A stretch of 64,000 bases of DNA from assembly GCA_963971305.1 (NCBI GenBank), contig OZ020307.1, forward strand, positions 62,617,702 to 62,681,701, given 5' to 3'. The notes under the pieces were generated by a model. It was given only the letters and a program-made list of their open reading frames with translations. It was not told the origin of the DNA and made no database searches. Positions 51,801-63,024 of this stretch are shown one piece after another (the stretch's first letter is position 1; each line of letters begins with the position of its first letter). The position numbers and the translations under genes are program-made. This DNA is from Arcuatula senhousia. Its lineage: Eukaryota; Mollusca; Bivalvia; Mytilida; Mytilidae.

Positions 51801-54800
51801 GTGGCCATCGTTAGTTAGACTAACCTCTTTACATGTATATGATCCAGATGAATGTAGAATAGCCACTCTTAACAGTGGCCATCGTTAGTTAGACTAACCT
51901 CTTTACATGTATATGATCCAGAAGAATGTAGAATAGCCACTCTAAACAGCGGCCACCATTTATGGAACTCCTTGACCCACTGATGCATGACTGTGGTAGG
52001 GGTTACAATGATTGTAGGACCTAGTCCTCTGTACCTACAAAAACATGAATAAAGATGATTAAAACTGTAAGGGTTGTTCCATAATTTTACGTGTTGGGGT
52101 CGGGAGGAACTTCTATTACAAATATGGTGGGTGGTGGGTGTTTGAGAAAGATTTTGTTAAGAAATAATGATAAAAGATTAATTATTATTAGATGGGTGGT
52201 GGGGTAAAGAAAAAAGTGCCTCCCGACCCCCCCACACATTTAATTCTGGAACAGCCCTAAAGTAAAAGTAAACTTTAATTCTTAATTAAATTTTTTTTTT
52301 TTTTACTTTTTTACTTGGATCCATAAAGGTATCTACCCACAGATGATTAAAATGAAAAGTCCATTTTAGTAACACTGAGTATTATCTGTCAAGTATGGAT
52401 TTATTTTTCATGAAAAAATGTTTTACATTTACCAGATAAGTTAGAGAAAGTATAAAGTGTCCAATATGTATGAAATCCATCGAAGAAGATAGCAAGTCTC
52501 ATCATTACATAATTACCATATAAATATCACTGGGATAAGACAAAACTTACAGAAATTATTTGTCTCTGAGTTTACTCTGTCTACGACCATCCAGGAATCC
52601 TAAACTTACAGAAATTGTTTGTCTCTTAGTTTACTCTGCCTCAGACCAGCCAGGAATCCTATACTTACAGAAATTGTCTGTCTCGGAGTTTACTCTGCCT
52701 CAGACCAGCCAGGAATCCTATACTTACAGAAATTGTTTGTCTCTGAGTTGACTCTGCCTCAGACCAGCCAGGAATCCTTTACTTACAGAAATTGTTTGTC
52801 TCTGAGTTTACTCTGCCTCAGACCAGCCAGGAATCCTATACTTACAGAAATTGTTTGTCTCTGAGTTTACTCTGCCTCAGACCAGCCAGGAATCCTATAC
52901 TTACAGAAATTGTGTGTCTCTGAGTTTACTCTGCCTCAGACCAGCCAGGAATCCTATACTTACAGAAATTGTTTATCTCTCAGTTTACTCTGCCTCAGAC
53001 CAGCCAGGAATCCTATAGCCTGTATTGTCTTTCCTAATCCCATTTCATCCCCGATGATACCACCTGCCTGTTGACAGTGTAATTCCCACAGCCACTTAAC
53101 TCCTACTTTCTGATACCTGAAATCATGAGTAAACAAATTTCTTTTTATCATCTTTATCGATGACTGCAAACTGATTAATACACCATACTTCGTGACAATA
53201 TTTTCATATGCCAAAAATCTTTTTTAAAAAATTTTAGGACAAAGAGTATGCAATTTTTGCTCCTTTTACACAATTTTTATTTCATTTTTTATTTTTTTGT
53301 TTTAGAATTATCAATATATTGTTGTGATCTTTACTTGAAGAGTTTGGACCAGATCCTGCCAGGGACTTTGAAACCTCCTTCCATTTCCTCGTCCTCCTCT
53401 GAATCTGACAACTCCCCTGATGCTCTCAGATCCTGCTTACGTCTCTCTTCTTTGTTGAATTTTCTGAAGAAAAAAACTTAATGTAAATAATTTAACAAAA
53501 ATTCTAACTTTAAGTTATAGTTAATTAAAACTTTAATGTCCCAAGCACTGGTTAGTCTAAATTTGTATTTGGGTACCTGTTTTATGTTGTGCTCTTTGCA
53601 TTCAAGTTTACTTTTATAGCATTGCAAATTTTTAGAAGATAATCTCTAATGTTGTAATTAATCTTTTTAAAGATGAACAAGGGTTAGACAGTACTGGAAT
53701 ATGTGTTGGAAAGACACAGTTTACATATTTCCAAAATTTGACAACGTTTGGCTGTTTCTTAAAAATTGATAATTTATCTGTTTGGTCATTGTTGTAATAT
53801 TTTTTTGGCATTTTTTTTTTTAAATCAAATCTTATATTCTACCGGTTTTCCAAGTTTTCTACTCCTAGCGTGTCTGATGAAGGTTAATCCAGAAAAGCGC
53901 TTCACACGCAGTGAAATTTTGCTTTTGTACATTTATTAAAATCATTTCAATATGTGGATCGTGTCTTTTTGGCACATATTCCATATTCTTTCGTTTTTAA
54001 TATTATTTCAGAGTTTGGCTTTAGTGCCGTGTGGAGGTCGTAGAAAGCTTCCCCGTGCTTCAGTTGTATGCTCTTATATATTTTCGAGTACTGGAATATG
54101 TGTTGGAAAGACACAGTTTACATATTTCCAAAATTTGACAACGTTTGGCTGTTTCTTAAAAATTGATAATTTATCTGTTTGGTCATTGTTGTAATATTTT
54201 TTTGGCATTTTTTTTTTAAATCAAATCTTATATTCTACCGGTTTTCCAAGTTTTCTACTCCTAGCGTGTCTGATGAAGGTTAATCCAGAAAAGCGCTTCA
54301 CACACAGTGAAATTTTGCTTTTGTACATTTATTAAAATCATTTCAATATGTGGATCGTGTCTTTTTGGCACATATTCCATATTCTTTCGTTTTTAATACA
54401 GTTTAAAATTTGTCAACTGAAACTTCATTATAATGTTGTTGTTTTTATTTGTCAACTGAAATTTCAATATAATGTTGGTTTTTTTGGTCAACTGAAACTT
54501 CGTTTTAATGTTATTTTTTGTCAACTACAGCTTTGTTATAATGTTTGTTTTATCAACTGAAACTTTATTATAATGGTATTTTTGGTCTACTGAAACTTTA
54601 ATATAATGTTATTTTTTATCTACTGAAACATCCTAATAATATTTATTTATGATCAGTTTGATGGTTGGATCTGTTGATGGGGGTTTCTTCCCCTTGAGGA
54701 TGACCTGATACATCATTTTATTTTCAATCAAAATTTTAATTGGCTTAAATCCTATAAATTTTAAACTATTCCCAGGCATAGACAAGTTTAGCAACCTGGT

Positions 54801-57800
54801 CAATGATTTTGTTTGGTTGGCTCTTTATATTAAAGAACAACTTTTATACAATTTATACAACTTTTGGGAAGAGTATCTCTGATTAGTCTTGTATAATCCA
54901 CATTACATGTATAACCCTATACTACCTCATTCTTTCTTCGTATGCATAGTCATCTCCATCATCAGTGGTCCTCAATGACGTCTCACGACTCAGTTTACGC
55001 TTCCCTCCTTCATCCTCTTCCTCTGCTTTGATTTTGTCAGGGTCCACATATTTTGGTGGCCGTCTAGGTTTAATTCTTGTCTTCTTAGTCAACTTCTTTT
55101 TCTTTTCTATATTCAGTAATCATTAAAAACTGACTGTTATTTCTTTTAATACAATAAGCCAATAAATATATTAGAGGCATCATTGTACTGTCACAAACGT
55201 TTTTTTCTTTTGTCTTTCAGGGTCTTTTCAAACATAAAGAGCTTAATAAATAATTTCTTTCTTACCAAAATTAATTAATTCAGAAATCTAATTGTATTGA
55301 CATGCATATTTTTCTAATCTTTTATCATAATATACCAATAACAAGAATATGTATAGAAGACATATAGCACAGATGGACAAAATGACCTGAACCCTATATG
55401 CCCCCTACTTTCATAGATGGGGCATAAAAGTGAATTAGTAACTTCAATCTTCAATATAATAAAAGTATTCTCTATGATACACACTAAATCAATCAGTTTC
55501 TAACCTCTAATTTCCTCTACATTAACATCACTTTCCTCTGACACCTCTTTTTCATCTGGCTTGTATTCATCGTCATCATCTTCAGAAACTTCATTATCAA
55601 ACAAGTCTTCTATCTTTAACAACCTCTTATCTAGGGCCCCGTCTGATTTACTCTTGGTCACCCTCCTGGGAGATTTAGAGGGAGAGGTTGATCCTTCCTC
55701 ATCACTCTTAGACTTACTCAGTTTACTCCTGGTTGACACAGAATACTGCTCTTCTTCAGTCTAAAAATGAAAGCTTTTATGTACAAAAAGAAAAGGGGCA
55801 CAAGTATGATATGACCTAAAACCAGAAAGATATCCATTAAGTAGAGCACCATAAGGTAATATGGTGATATAAAGTGATATAAAATGTAACTACAGATTTT
55901 AAATTGCCATTATTTTATGGATGTTGTGTCAAAGTACACTGATTTTCACATCTCACTGGTAAGTACCGGAAAAACATCTTAAATAAAAAAAAAAACAGAA
56001 AACCTGTGTGCAAACAAGAAGAAAGAAAAATAAATGAAATACACAGTGAAAATTATATAACTCAAATCCTGAATTAACCGTAACTATGTTTATCCTAAAC
56101 TTGTTTTTTATTTAGGATTTTTCTTTCTATTTCAACATGTATATAGAACCAAATGTTTGTCTTCACTGAACTTCAGATGGCAAATTGTTTAATCGCTAAT
56201 AGGTCAGTTTATACAGATTTCACTGTGCATGTATTGACCTCTGAACTTTCTCTAACAGGTAACTTATTGATCAATGATTCTCTTTTCTTTTTCTGTGTGT
56301 TATCCATTCTATCAATGGCCTTCATTATTGCTTCCATCTTTCTCTCTTCTCTTGTCTGAAAGAAAATAAAGAATAGACTCATTTTGTGTTAGTTAAAATA
56401 CATTTCAAAGACCACTCAAATATAAAAACATGTTTTTTAAAGGAAGTTTCAAATGATATCAATGCATGGAAAGCTCAGGAGCAATATTGGGCATACACAG
56501 TTTTCTTAGCAGATATTGCTTTGAACTTTTACCAACAGATTACTTTGTAAATAGTTTATTATTTCTTATTCACAGGTGGAACTTCATTACTCTGCTACAA
56601 GTAATGCTGACATAGCTAACTGATTTAAAGATGGGGAAACGTTTTAGTATATATGCAAGGGCAACCTCTTCAATGTTTCTTTTTTTAAATTTGCTAGTAA
56701 CAATAAGCAAGAATTAGCAAAGTAATCCTTATTTTCCTTTTAAATAAGATACAAGTCCTTTCATAGTAACTTAAAAAAAAGAAGGTTATGTTTTATTATT
56801 ACTCATCACAGTTTTTGTTTTTACCTTTGCCTTCTTTTCAGCATGAACAACTGTACCAAATGGAGTCATCTCCCCTGTTCTGATCATCCTTTCTCTTTCT
56901 GTTTCCTTTTCCTTCAATCCCAGAATTTGGTTAATATCTGATACAAGATGGAAAAGAAGAAATAAAATAAAACATAAAAATCTGTCCAAGCCAAAAATGG
57001 CTGGATTTTGTTTAACAGGAAGTAGGTGAGCAACAGGCCTGATATCAAATTCCACGTTATTTTACCCCACCCTGATGCTGTATACCAAATATTAGGTGGC
57101 TGTGATTAGTAGTTGCTGAGAAAACTGTAACTAAAATTTCTTCCCAGCTGGCACGCTCCCCAAACATTCACCATTTTATAACATGATTTTTCACTATGTA
57201 ACATCTGGCCAAAATTTTTAGATCGTATTAACTAAGTTTAATTTGATAAAACAGTTATTTTCAACTTGCTGAAACATATAAAACAAGCATTCTGAGAGCA
57301 TTGCAAATGGATTTTCTAACTTCAAAGTGCCATAACTCCCATAAAAATTTGTGGACAGGCAGGAAACTCAAACTTATTCTGTAACTCATCATGGTAAACT
57401 CACATACCAAAAATCAGTTCATTATCTATAAGCGTTTAGAAAAAAAGTGCGGAAAACGGATATTTTATTGAATTTTCAAAGTTCAAAGGGCCATAACTCC
57501 CATAAAAAATTGTGGACCGGCATTAAACTCAAACTTGATCTGTAACTCATCAAGGTAAACTCACATACCAAAAATCAGTTCATTATCTATAACACTTAGA
57601 AAAAAAGTGCAGAAAACTGAAATTTTAGTGAATTTTCAAAGTTCAAAGGGCCATAACTCCTATAAAAGTTTGTGGACCGGCATGAAAATCATACTTGATC
57701 TGTAACTCATCAAGGTTAACTCACATACCAAAAATCAGTTCACTATCTATAAGCATTTAGAAAAAAATAAAAAGCTACGCCGAGCGCAGCATGATACGAC

Positions 57801-60800
57801 CGCAACAAGTTGAACCCTGTACGTTGGAGGCCCAGTATGGATAGTCCATTGCTTTGGTCACATGAAGCCCATGGTGGACTTACAAAGCTTTTTGACACAT
57901 GCATCCTGTGGTGGACTTAAAAATGCATTTTTGACACATTTATATTTACATCAACATCTAATACAAAAAGCCTTATTTATGTACATGTATCAATTTACAA
58001 TTTTGGCCCTTTGACTCCTAATTTCTCAAAAATGGTAAAAATATTGCAAATCCGATCATAAATAAGGCAAAAATATTCACAAGGAATCCAATGAAAAAAA
58101 GATTTTGAAAATCGGACCACAAATAAAAAAGTTGATTTTATGGGCGTGGCCTGTCTTTACCCCCCTGTAGCAATGTAATGGTGAAATACATATCAAAATC
58201 ATTGACACATTCAGTAGATAGAATTTAATGATGAATTCAATAAAAAAAGAATTTTCAAAATTGAATCAATGATAAACATTCTACAACAGGTTTGTCAATA
58301 CACCCGTTTTAGCCCTTTTTGGCCCTTTTTTCTAAAACAGAAGGGACCGCAAACCCCAAATACAAAAACAACATTCCTTTAGTGGATATAATCATCATAT
58401 CAAAACTTCATAACAATTGGCAGGCCCACTACAACTTAATTTTGGGTTTAAAACTATTTGCCTTGACAAACTTTTAAAAACGGTGTTTTTGGCCCCTTTG
58501 ACCCCTAATTTCTCAAAAACGGTAAGAGATATTGCAAATCCGATTGAAAAACACAGGCAGGGATTTTCACAAGGATTCCAATGAAAAAAAGATTTTAAAA
58601 ATCGGACCACAAATAAAAAAGTAAATTTTTGGGGTGTGGCCCATTTTTGACTCCCAGTAGCAAAGTAACGGTACAAGAAACATCAACGCCGTTGATACAT
58701 TTTGTTGACAGAATTTATTGAGGAATACAATAAAAAAAGAATAATCAAAATCGGATGAAAATTAAACATTCAACAGACATTTTGTCAATATACCCATTTT
58801 TGCCCCTTTTGGCCCTTTTTTCTTAAACGGTAGGGGCCAGAGATATTGCCAATCCGATTGAAAAACACAGGCAGGGATTTTCACAAGGATTCCAATGAAA
58901 AAAAGATTTTAAAAATCGGACCACAAATAAAAAAGTAAATTTTTGGGGTGTGGCCCATTTTTGACTCCCAGTAGCAATGTAACGGTACAAGAAACATCAA
59001 CGCCGTTGATACATTTTGTTGACAAAATTTATTGAGGAATACAATAAAAAAAGAATAATCAAAATCGGATGAAAATTAAACATTCAACAGACATTTTGTC
59101 AATATACCCATTTTTGCCCCTTTTGGCCCATTTTTCTTAAACGGTAGGGGCCAGAAACCCCAAATGCAATACCAACCTTCCTTTAGTGGTTATAAACATC
59201 ATATCAAAATTTTATAACAATTGGTTAACTAAAACTAAAGTTATCGCATGGAAACCAAAGTGTCTACAGACGACGACGACAACGACAACGACAACGCCTA
59301 GGACAACGACGACATCACCATAACATAATACGATCGCAAAAAATTTGTGGTCGTATAAAAATCTGAAAACTAAGGCGTGACAGACAGACGGACATGACGG
59401 ACAGAGCGCAAACCTATAGTCCCCTTCGGCTTTCGCCAGTAGGGGACTAAAAAACATTTCTTTACAAAAAGGACAAAACTTGCTCAATATCCTAGCCTAA
59501 CATTATGTTTAATTGGTGATGTCTATTCACACAACAATCCTCAATGTGGATACTTTCTCTGACTCAATTTTACATTTAAGGTTTACACAAAGCTTTTATC
59601 ATTTGATGCATAATTTTTAAGGGAAATCACTTTTGATCATGGGCAATTAGAGGAATTTAAAATAGAAGGGGTGTATATCAAATAACTTTTTCATTTGATT
59701 GCTATGAGACAGAATTAACTAAATTTTTAAAACATTAACAGAGTAGAATTATTTATACCTGTACTGCCATCATTGACATTATCTTCATCCTTTGTCAATA
59801 CATTCAGATCACTGTTAAGATTACCCAGCTTTTTATTCAGTGATACCTCTCTGGCTATCAATGTCTTCATCTGACTTAACTGAAAAAAAGTCTCATATTG
59901 ACAGAGATCATCTGTGTAGGTTTTGTTTTCAAACAGAAATCTATATGCACAGAGAGGAGAATATAAATTAAACTAGAAAAGGTACAGCTAAAGCTAACTA
60001 ATTAATTCTCCTGTGCTATCAGATAAAAAATTTAAATACTGTGAATTCATTTTTTTTCGTGGATACTAATTTCCTGGTCTGATGAAAAAAAATAATTTTG
60101 TGGATTCTTAAATTCATGGCTAGGAATTGCAGCATAAAGATCAATGCTTAATTTCCTGTTCATGGAGTATCAAATTTCGTGGGTCAAGGCCACCCAAGAA
60201 ATTCATGAAAATTGATACTCCACGAATAATAATGAAACCACAGTAGGAGTTGTGGATACAAGACGTGGGACATACAGACAGAAATATGAAAGAACTACAT
60301 GCTGTAATCAACACTATTCAGGAGCCGTTAAATTGAGCATGTCAGAGTATTTATCTACTAGTGAAAATGTGTAATATAAAAAAAATGTTTGGTATAAGGT
60401 CAGATATATAAGATAAGAACCTTGTCTTCTCTTTGTTTTTGCACCATAACCAATCTTTTCTGTACAAAGGCTGAAGTTGTACCAGCATTCAATGAAGACA
60501 AGATGGTCTCTGATTGTTTAATTTCCTTTTCAACATTTCTGAAAAATAAATGATATAGATTTTAATTGTTCCAATTGACTTTTAGTAAGTAGATTGTAAA
60601 TACTTAATATTATCAACCTTAACAACTTCTTACATTATGTACATTATACTGCTATACTGTCAATTAAATTAAAAATTAACTCAATTCTATCTGATATGTT
60701 TTAGTGTTTTTATCTATTCCTTCACTGTTGTCATAAAAATGTCCCCCATTTCCAGTGTCAGCATCATTCAGTTTAAAATTTGGCATGTATAGCTGTCTAC

Positions 60801-61811
60801 TTTTAAAGAAAAAATGGAAAATTTAGGAATTTTTGTACAAGTTAATAGTATTATAATGCAGTCATAATCTAAGACACAAACACATAGCTTACTTAATATC
60901 AATCTGAACTGCTTTGAGATCTTTTTCTATAACTTTTCTGCTTCTCTCTTCTTCCTCCTTAGCCAAAGCTTCTCCAACTTGTGCATACACCCCTTAAAAA
61001 CATTTATATAATATTTACATAATCAGATGCACAAGTTAAACAATATCTCCTGTAAAGACAAAGCAATAATTTACATGATCATAAGTAAAACAATATTTCA
61101 AGCATGGGTTTTTAATCACAATATATAATATATAAACAGTTTTATCTTAATTGCTATGACTGAAATTAAAACACTTAATTCTTAGAATAAGAAGATCTTT
61201 ACACAAATAAATGTTCCACCAAGGGCATCATTTATTGATAAAAATGTGTGGTTTGTGGTGTTGTACATATGTATGTTTCTTCATAGTGACATTGTTCCTT
61301 ATGTTTTGCTTTTCAAATGCCCATTATGGAACTTATTTCTTCTTTATTACAATGATTTCAGTGACTTAATGTTCTTAGACATGTTAGAATTGAAATTAAC
61401 TTCAGTAATTGTAAACCATGAAATTTTCATGTCATTTCTTTGTGGTAAGATAACTGAATTTTAATTTGCACTGTTATTTATGTTGATGTCCATCAACTAC
61501 AATGGAAGACAACTACATTAGCACAATTTTATTCAACAAATCAATAGATGTTAAGTCCTTATCTGGCATCTACATGTAGGCATGAAGATTCTTTGCCTTT
61601 TATTATTGTATTAAAAAATACCTTCTTCAAAATCTTCTTGATTGAAAACATGGAGACCTAGATTTTTCAGCTCCTCTGAAGTTTGATCATCTAGCTTTGA
61701 AGCTGGGATAAGAGCACTATCTACATGGAATGTTGATGGTTTCTGTTTTATTTTCTGTTCAGGACCAGACAAGCTTGGATCACCAGAGAAGTCTTCAGGC
61801 AAATTTTCCAT
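42893..61811 (-). CDS. ERCC6: DNA excision repair protein ERCC-6 / Cockayne syndrome B (SNF2-family ATPase)
   Basis: Twenty-one minus-strand exons: 61811-61622, 60992-60893, 60538-60421, 59879-59759, 56937-56825, 56355-56239, 55760-55505, 55106-54926, 53463-53335, 53116-52964, 52034-51899, 51056-50886, 50047-49760, 49253-49158, 48558-48343, 47727-47617, 47141-46927, 46365-45578, 45252-44335, 43957-43768, 43439-42893. They give 1717 aa if the first exon 19 acceptor is used, 1456 if the last. CSB is a nuclear DNA-dependent ATPase that remodels chromatin and loads repair factors at stalled RNA polymerase II. Visible motifs: RTGEMTPFG (about 195-203), Walker [10 protein letters not shown] (464-472), DEGH (577-580), [11 protein letters not shown] (842-852), [11 protein letters not shown] (872-882), [11 protein letters not shown], the KFEG.RIP.LVK block, and a C-terminal winged-helix-like segment (about 1643-1717). 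The exon 6 end is uncertain (56239 or 56257). Several boundaries carry duplicated splice sites, listed separately. Confidence 0.95.
44414..45283 (-). repeat. ERCC6: Ten-copy 87-bp array spanning the ERCC6 exon 19 acceptor
   Basis: The unit is 87 bases and is repeated ten times without length change. Each unit contains intron-type sequence ending TTTTGTATTTGTCAG and then exon sequence AGTTTGAAGGAGAGAGAATC through CCAGTGTGT. The exon part encodes [19 protein letters not shown], a conserved CSB segment. The intron part reads [10 protein letters not shown] when translated. Because 87 is 29 codons and no unit has a stop, all ten acceptors (at 45252, then every 87 bases to 44469) are in the same phase. 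Units differ by a few bases (GTACAC/GTATAC, AACCAGG/GACTAGG/GACCAGG). The outermost unit keeps a diverged intron end (TTTATTTCGTATTTGTCAG). Confidence 0.95.
47815..47930 (+). repeat. SINE core fragment
   Basis: GTTTTAATGAAGGAGAAATT and GGAGTACACAGAGGAAAAC match the central domain style of mollusc SINEs and the body of the SINE at 32693. No tRNA head is seen. ERCC6 intron 15. Confidence 0.5.
48600..48745 (-). repeat. Dispersed repeat remnant in ERCC6 intron 14
   Basis: ATTGCCCTTTCGGACTTTTG and GGTGCCTCTTTGCTTC are the inverse of the block at 29140-29330. The insertion separates ERCC6 exon 15 from its upstream acceptor copy. Confidence 0.45.
48780..48830 (-). repeat. ERCC6: Upstream second copy of the ERCC6 exon 15 acceptor
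   Basis: Minus strand: an acceptor-like TACATCTTTCAG is followed by ATGTTTGCTGGTTTAATAAC. This copies the true exon 15 start (ATATTTGCTGGTTTAATAAC at 48558) about 240 bases further upstream in the intron. The exon copy diverges after about 20 bases. Confidence 0.7.
49087..49206 (-). repeat. ERCC6: Two-copy duplication of the ERCC6 exon 14 end
   Basis: A segment that on the plus strand reads CAGACAATATAGACTGACAT and on to CTGGAGGT occurs at 49169 (true exon) and 49090 (intron), 79 bases apart. The intronic copy keeps about 37 identical bases of exon but its donor region has changed (TTTTAAGTAATA). Reading past the true donor meets a TAA in frame. Confidence 0.8.
49440..49670. repeat. Possible decayed inverted-repeat element in ERCC6 intron 13
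   Basis: An island with more CG dinucleotides than its surroundings (TTTTCGCG twice, CCCGTGTGG, ATACGGTA), bounded by TACCATAGAAGTG-like and ATACCACTTATACGGTA ends that may be inverse copies. Origin not recognised. Confidence 0.3.
51729..51950 (-). repeat. ERCC6: Three-copy 74-bp array spanning the ERCC6 exon 11 donor
   Basis: The unit boundary GGCCATCGTTAG occurs at 51729, 51803 and 51877. Each unit holds the last 50 or so bases of exon 11 (coding [19 protein letters not shown] sequence) plus the donor GAG|GTTAGT and intron start. Donors fall at 51899 (true), 51825 and 51751. 74 is not a multiple of three, and a TAA follows the first donor in frame, so use of the outer donors would truncate the protein. 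Confidence 0.9.
52070..52260. mobile_element. MITE with AGGGTTGTTCCATAATTTTA terminal repeats
   Basis: AGGGTTGTTCCATAATTTTA then GGGGTCGGGAGG at the left. CCTCCCGACCCCCCC and ATTCTGGAACAGCCCT at the right are inverse. About 190 bases, in ERCC6 intron 10. Confidence 0.8.
52542..53013 (-). repeat. ERCC6: Eight-copy 59-bp array spanning the ERCC6 exon 10 donor
   Basis: CAGGAATCC recurs at 52592, 52651, 52710, 52769, 52828, 52887, 52946 and 53005, exactly 59 bases apart. Each unit repeats the last 45 or so bases of exon 10 (coding [15 protein letters not shown]) and the donor CT|GTAAGT, so eight donors follow each other. The copy next to the exon body is the coding one. Reading through the first donor gives CTG TAA, a stop. 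The outermost copy is the most diverged. Confidence 0.9.
53690..54400. repeat. Direct duplication of a 310-base segment
   Basis: ACTGGAATATGTGTTGGAAA through GGCACATATTCCATATTCTT occurs at about 53693-54002 and again at 54090-54399, with very few differences. It contains GATGAAGGTTAATCCAGAAA. It lies in ERCC6 intron 8. Frames across it are not exons. Confidence 0.85.
54395..54650. repeat. Minisatellite, TCAACTGAAACTT-type unit
   Basis: About seven imperfect units of 35-45 bases built from GTCAACTGAAACTTCATTAT and AATGTTATTTTT. They lie directly after the second copy of the 310-base duplication. Confidence 0.8.
56990..57215 (-). repeat. Dispersed repeat, third copy (inverted)
   Basis: ACAGGAAGTAGGTGAGCAAC, ACCCTGATGCTGTATACCAA and ATGATTTTTCACTATGTAAC are the inverse of the blocks at 20000 and 23105. 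ERCC6 intron 4. Confidence 0.6.
57255..59455. mobile_element. Family 3 composite element with two internal tandem arrays
   Basis: The left part has three units of about 160 bases marked by GCCATAACTCC near 57329, 57490 and 57650. A central GC-richer block (CTACGCCGAGCGCAGCATGA) follows, then two to three larger units marked by TTTTTGGCCC and AAATCGGACCACAAATAAAA (58008 onward). The right end has a GACGACGACAACGACAACG tract, ACGATCGCAAAAAATTTGTG and the hairpin-like CCCCTTCGGCTTTCGCCAGT AGGGGA. It fills most of ERCC6 intron 4. A related end fragment is at 62080-62290. Confidence 0.6.
60037..60245. mobile_element. Palindromic MITE, CTGTGGTTTCATTATT family, copy 6 (inverted)
   Basis: Left TACTGTGAATTCATTTTTTT, right ACGAATAATAATGAAACCAC plus AGTA. 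Inner arms CATGAAAATTGATACTCC and inverse. ERCC6 intron 3. Confidence 0.65.
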
Positions 61812-62079
61812 CTCTAGGTATCTATTCTTTATTTCTTAGTTCATTAGTACATTTAACATGTAATCTGTAATAAAAATTATTAGCACAACTATTACAGTTC
61901 AGCAAACTATATTTATAATGTATAAGAATTAACAGTTATCCCATGTATATACATGTATGTAACTGGACATATAAGAATTTTCCAAATGAGGTCAGCTTTC
62001 CAATAAATGACAGAAAGAGGAGGGATATATGACCTCAGGTGTGATAAAGTTTTATATGAAGGCTTTATCAACCACAAAA

Positions 62080-62290
62080 CATTAAATCTGTTGTTAAGAA
62101 ATGTCCCCAGTCATCGACAAAGACAATAACATTGCCATAACATTATACCATCGCAAAAAAAATTGTGGTCATATTAAAAGAAATATATATGTTCCAGGTT
62201 TCATGTTCATGATGTTTGTGGGCTGATAAAGCTTTCGTAAAACTTTATCACATGATCACACCCCTTTCGGCTTTGTAGTTACCAATAGAA
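62080..62290. repeat. Family 3 end fragment
   Basis: CATAACATTATACCATCGCA followed by AAAAAATTGTGGTCATAT matches 59313-59360. CACCCCTTTCGGCTTTGTAG resembles the family 3 right end. Confidence 0.5.
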
Positions 62291-62444
62291 AATTGAAAAA
62301 TTACCAGGACCAGGCATGATACAGCTTTATCAGCCTCAGAAGATGAAGTTAAAGTTAAAGCCACGGAACATGAAACCTCGAATTGAATTTTTCTTTTTGC
62401 ATAACCAGGTTTATTGCTGGGTAAAAAAAAAAATTGTTTATTTA

Positions 62445-62690
62445 CTAACTAAGTATATATGATATCATGAATATATTGACATGGCTAGAGATCATTCGGA
62501 AACAAACTTGTTTGTCATCAAGATTATCAGGGTTTCTTATCCAAAGTTGGTGTTGTGGATCATGCTCTACAGTCACCATACATTTTCTCAATTTATCATA
62601 ATATGCATAAGGGTATAATGTATTGTTCTCTCTGCTCTGCAGTGTTGTGATGTAAAGGTTAACAAAAAATGATTTTTTTTTCCATTTCAT
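62445..62690 (-). other. Unidentified minus-strand frame with acceptor-like start
   Basis: After an acceptor-like CACTGCAG the frame reads SRENNTLYPYAYYDKLRK and continues to VEHDPQHQLWIRNPDNLDDK. The composition looks protein-like. It could be an upstream exon or a decayed mobile-element gene. No family is recognised. Confidence 0.2.
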
Positions 62691-63024
62691 TTATAGTTTT
62701 CAACCATTTTCACCATAATTTTTATTGTTGTACACTTTTAGTAATGGTTAATTCTACAATGATCTATTTTAAACCATGAAATTCAGTAAAATATACTTGA
62801 ATCATCCGCTTGCATGTTGTTACTGCAATCAGCATTTTTGGTAATTACACAACTCATTTTTTTCAGTGTTGTATGCATTAGTAGTGTCCTTCATGTTACC
62901 TATTTTCATGGTTCTTGAGCCTGAAAAAATTAAATTTACAATTTACTGACACAAGCATTTTAATTAATAGCAAGATCTATTAAAAAAAAACAACTATTTG
63001 TATATTTTTTTTATTGATAGAAGC

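Noticed and set aside
52560..52864. Repetitive plus-strand frames ([15 protein letters not shown] type)
   Set aside because: Antisense translation of the 59-base exon 10 donor array.
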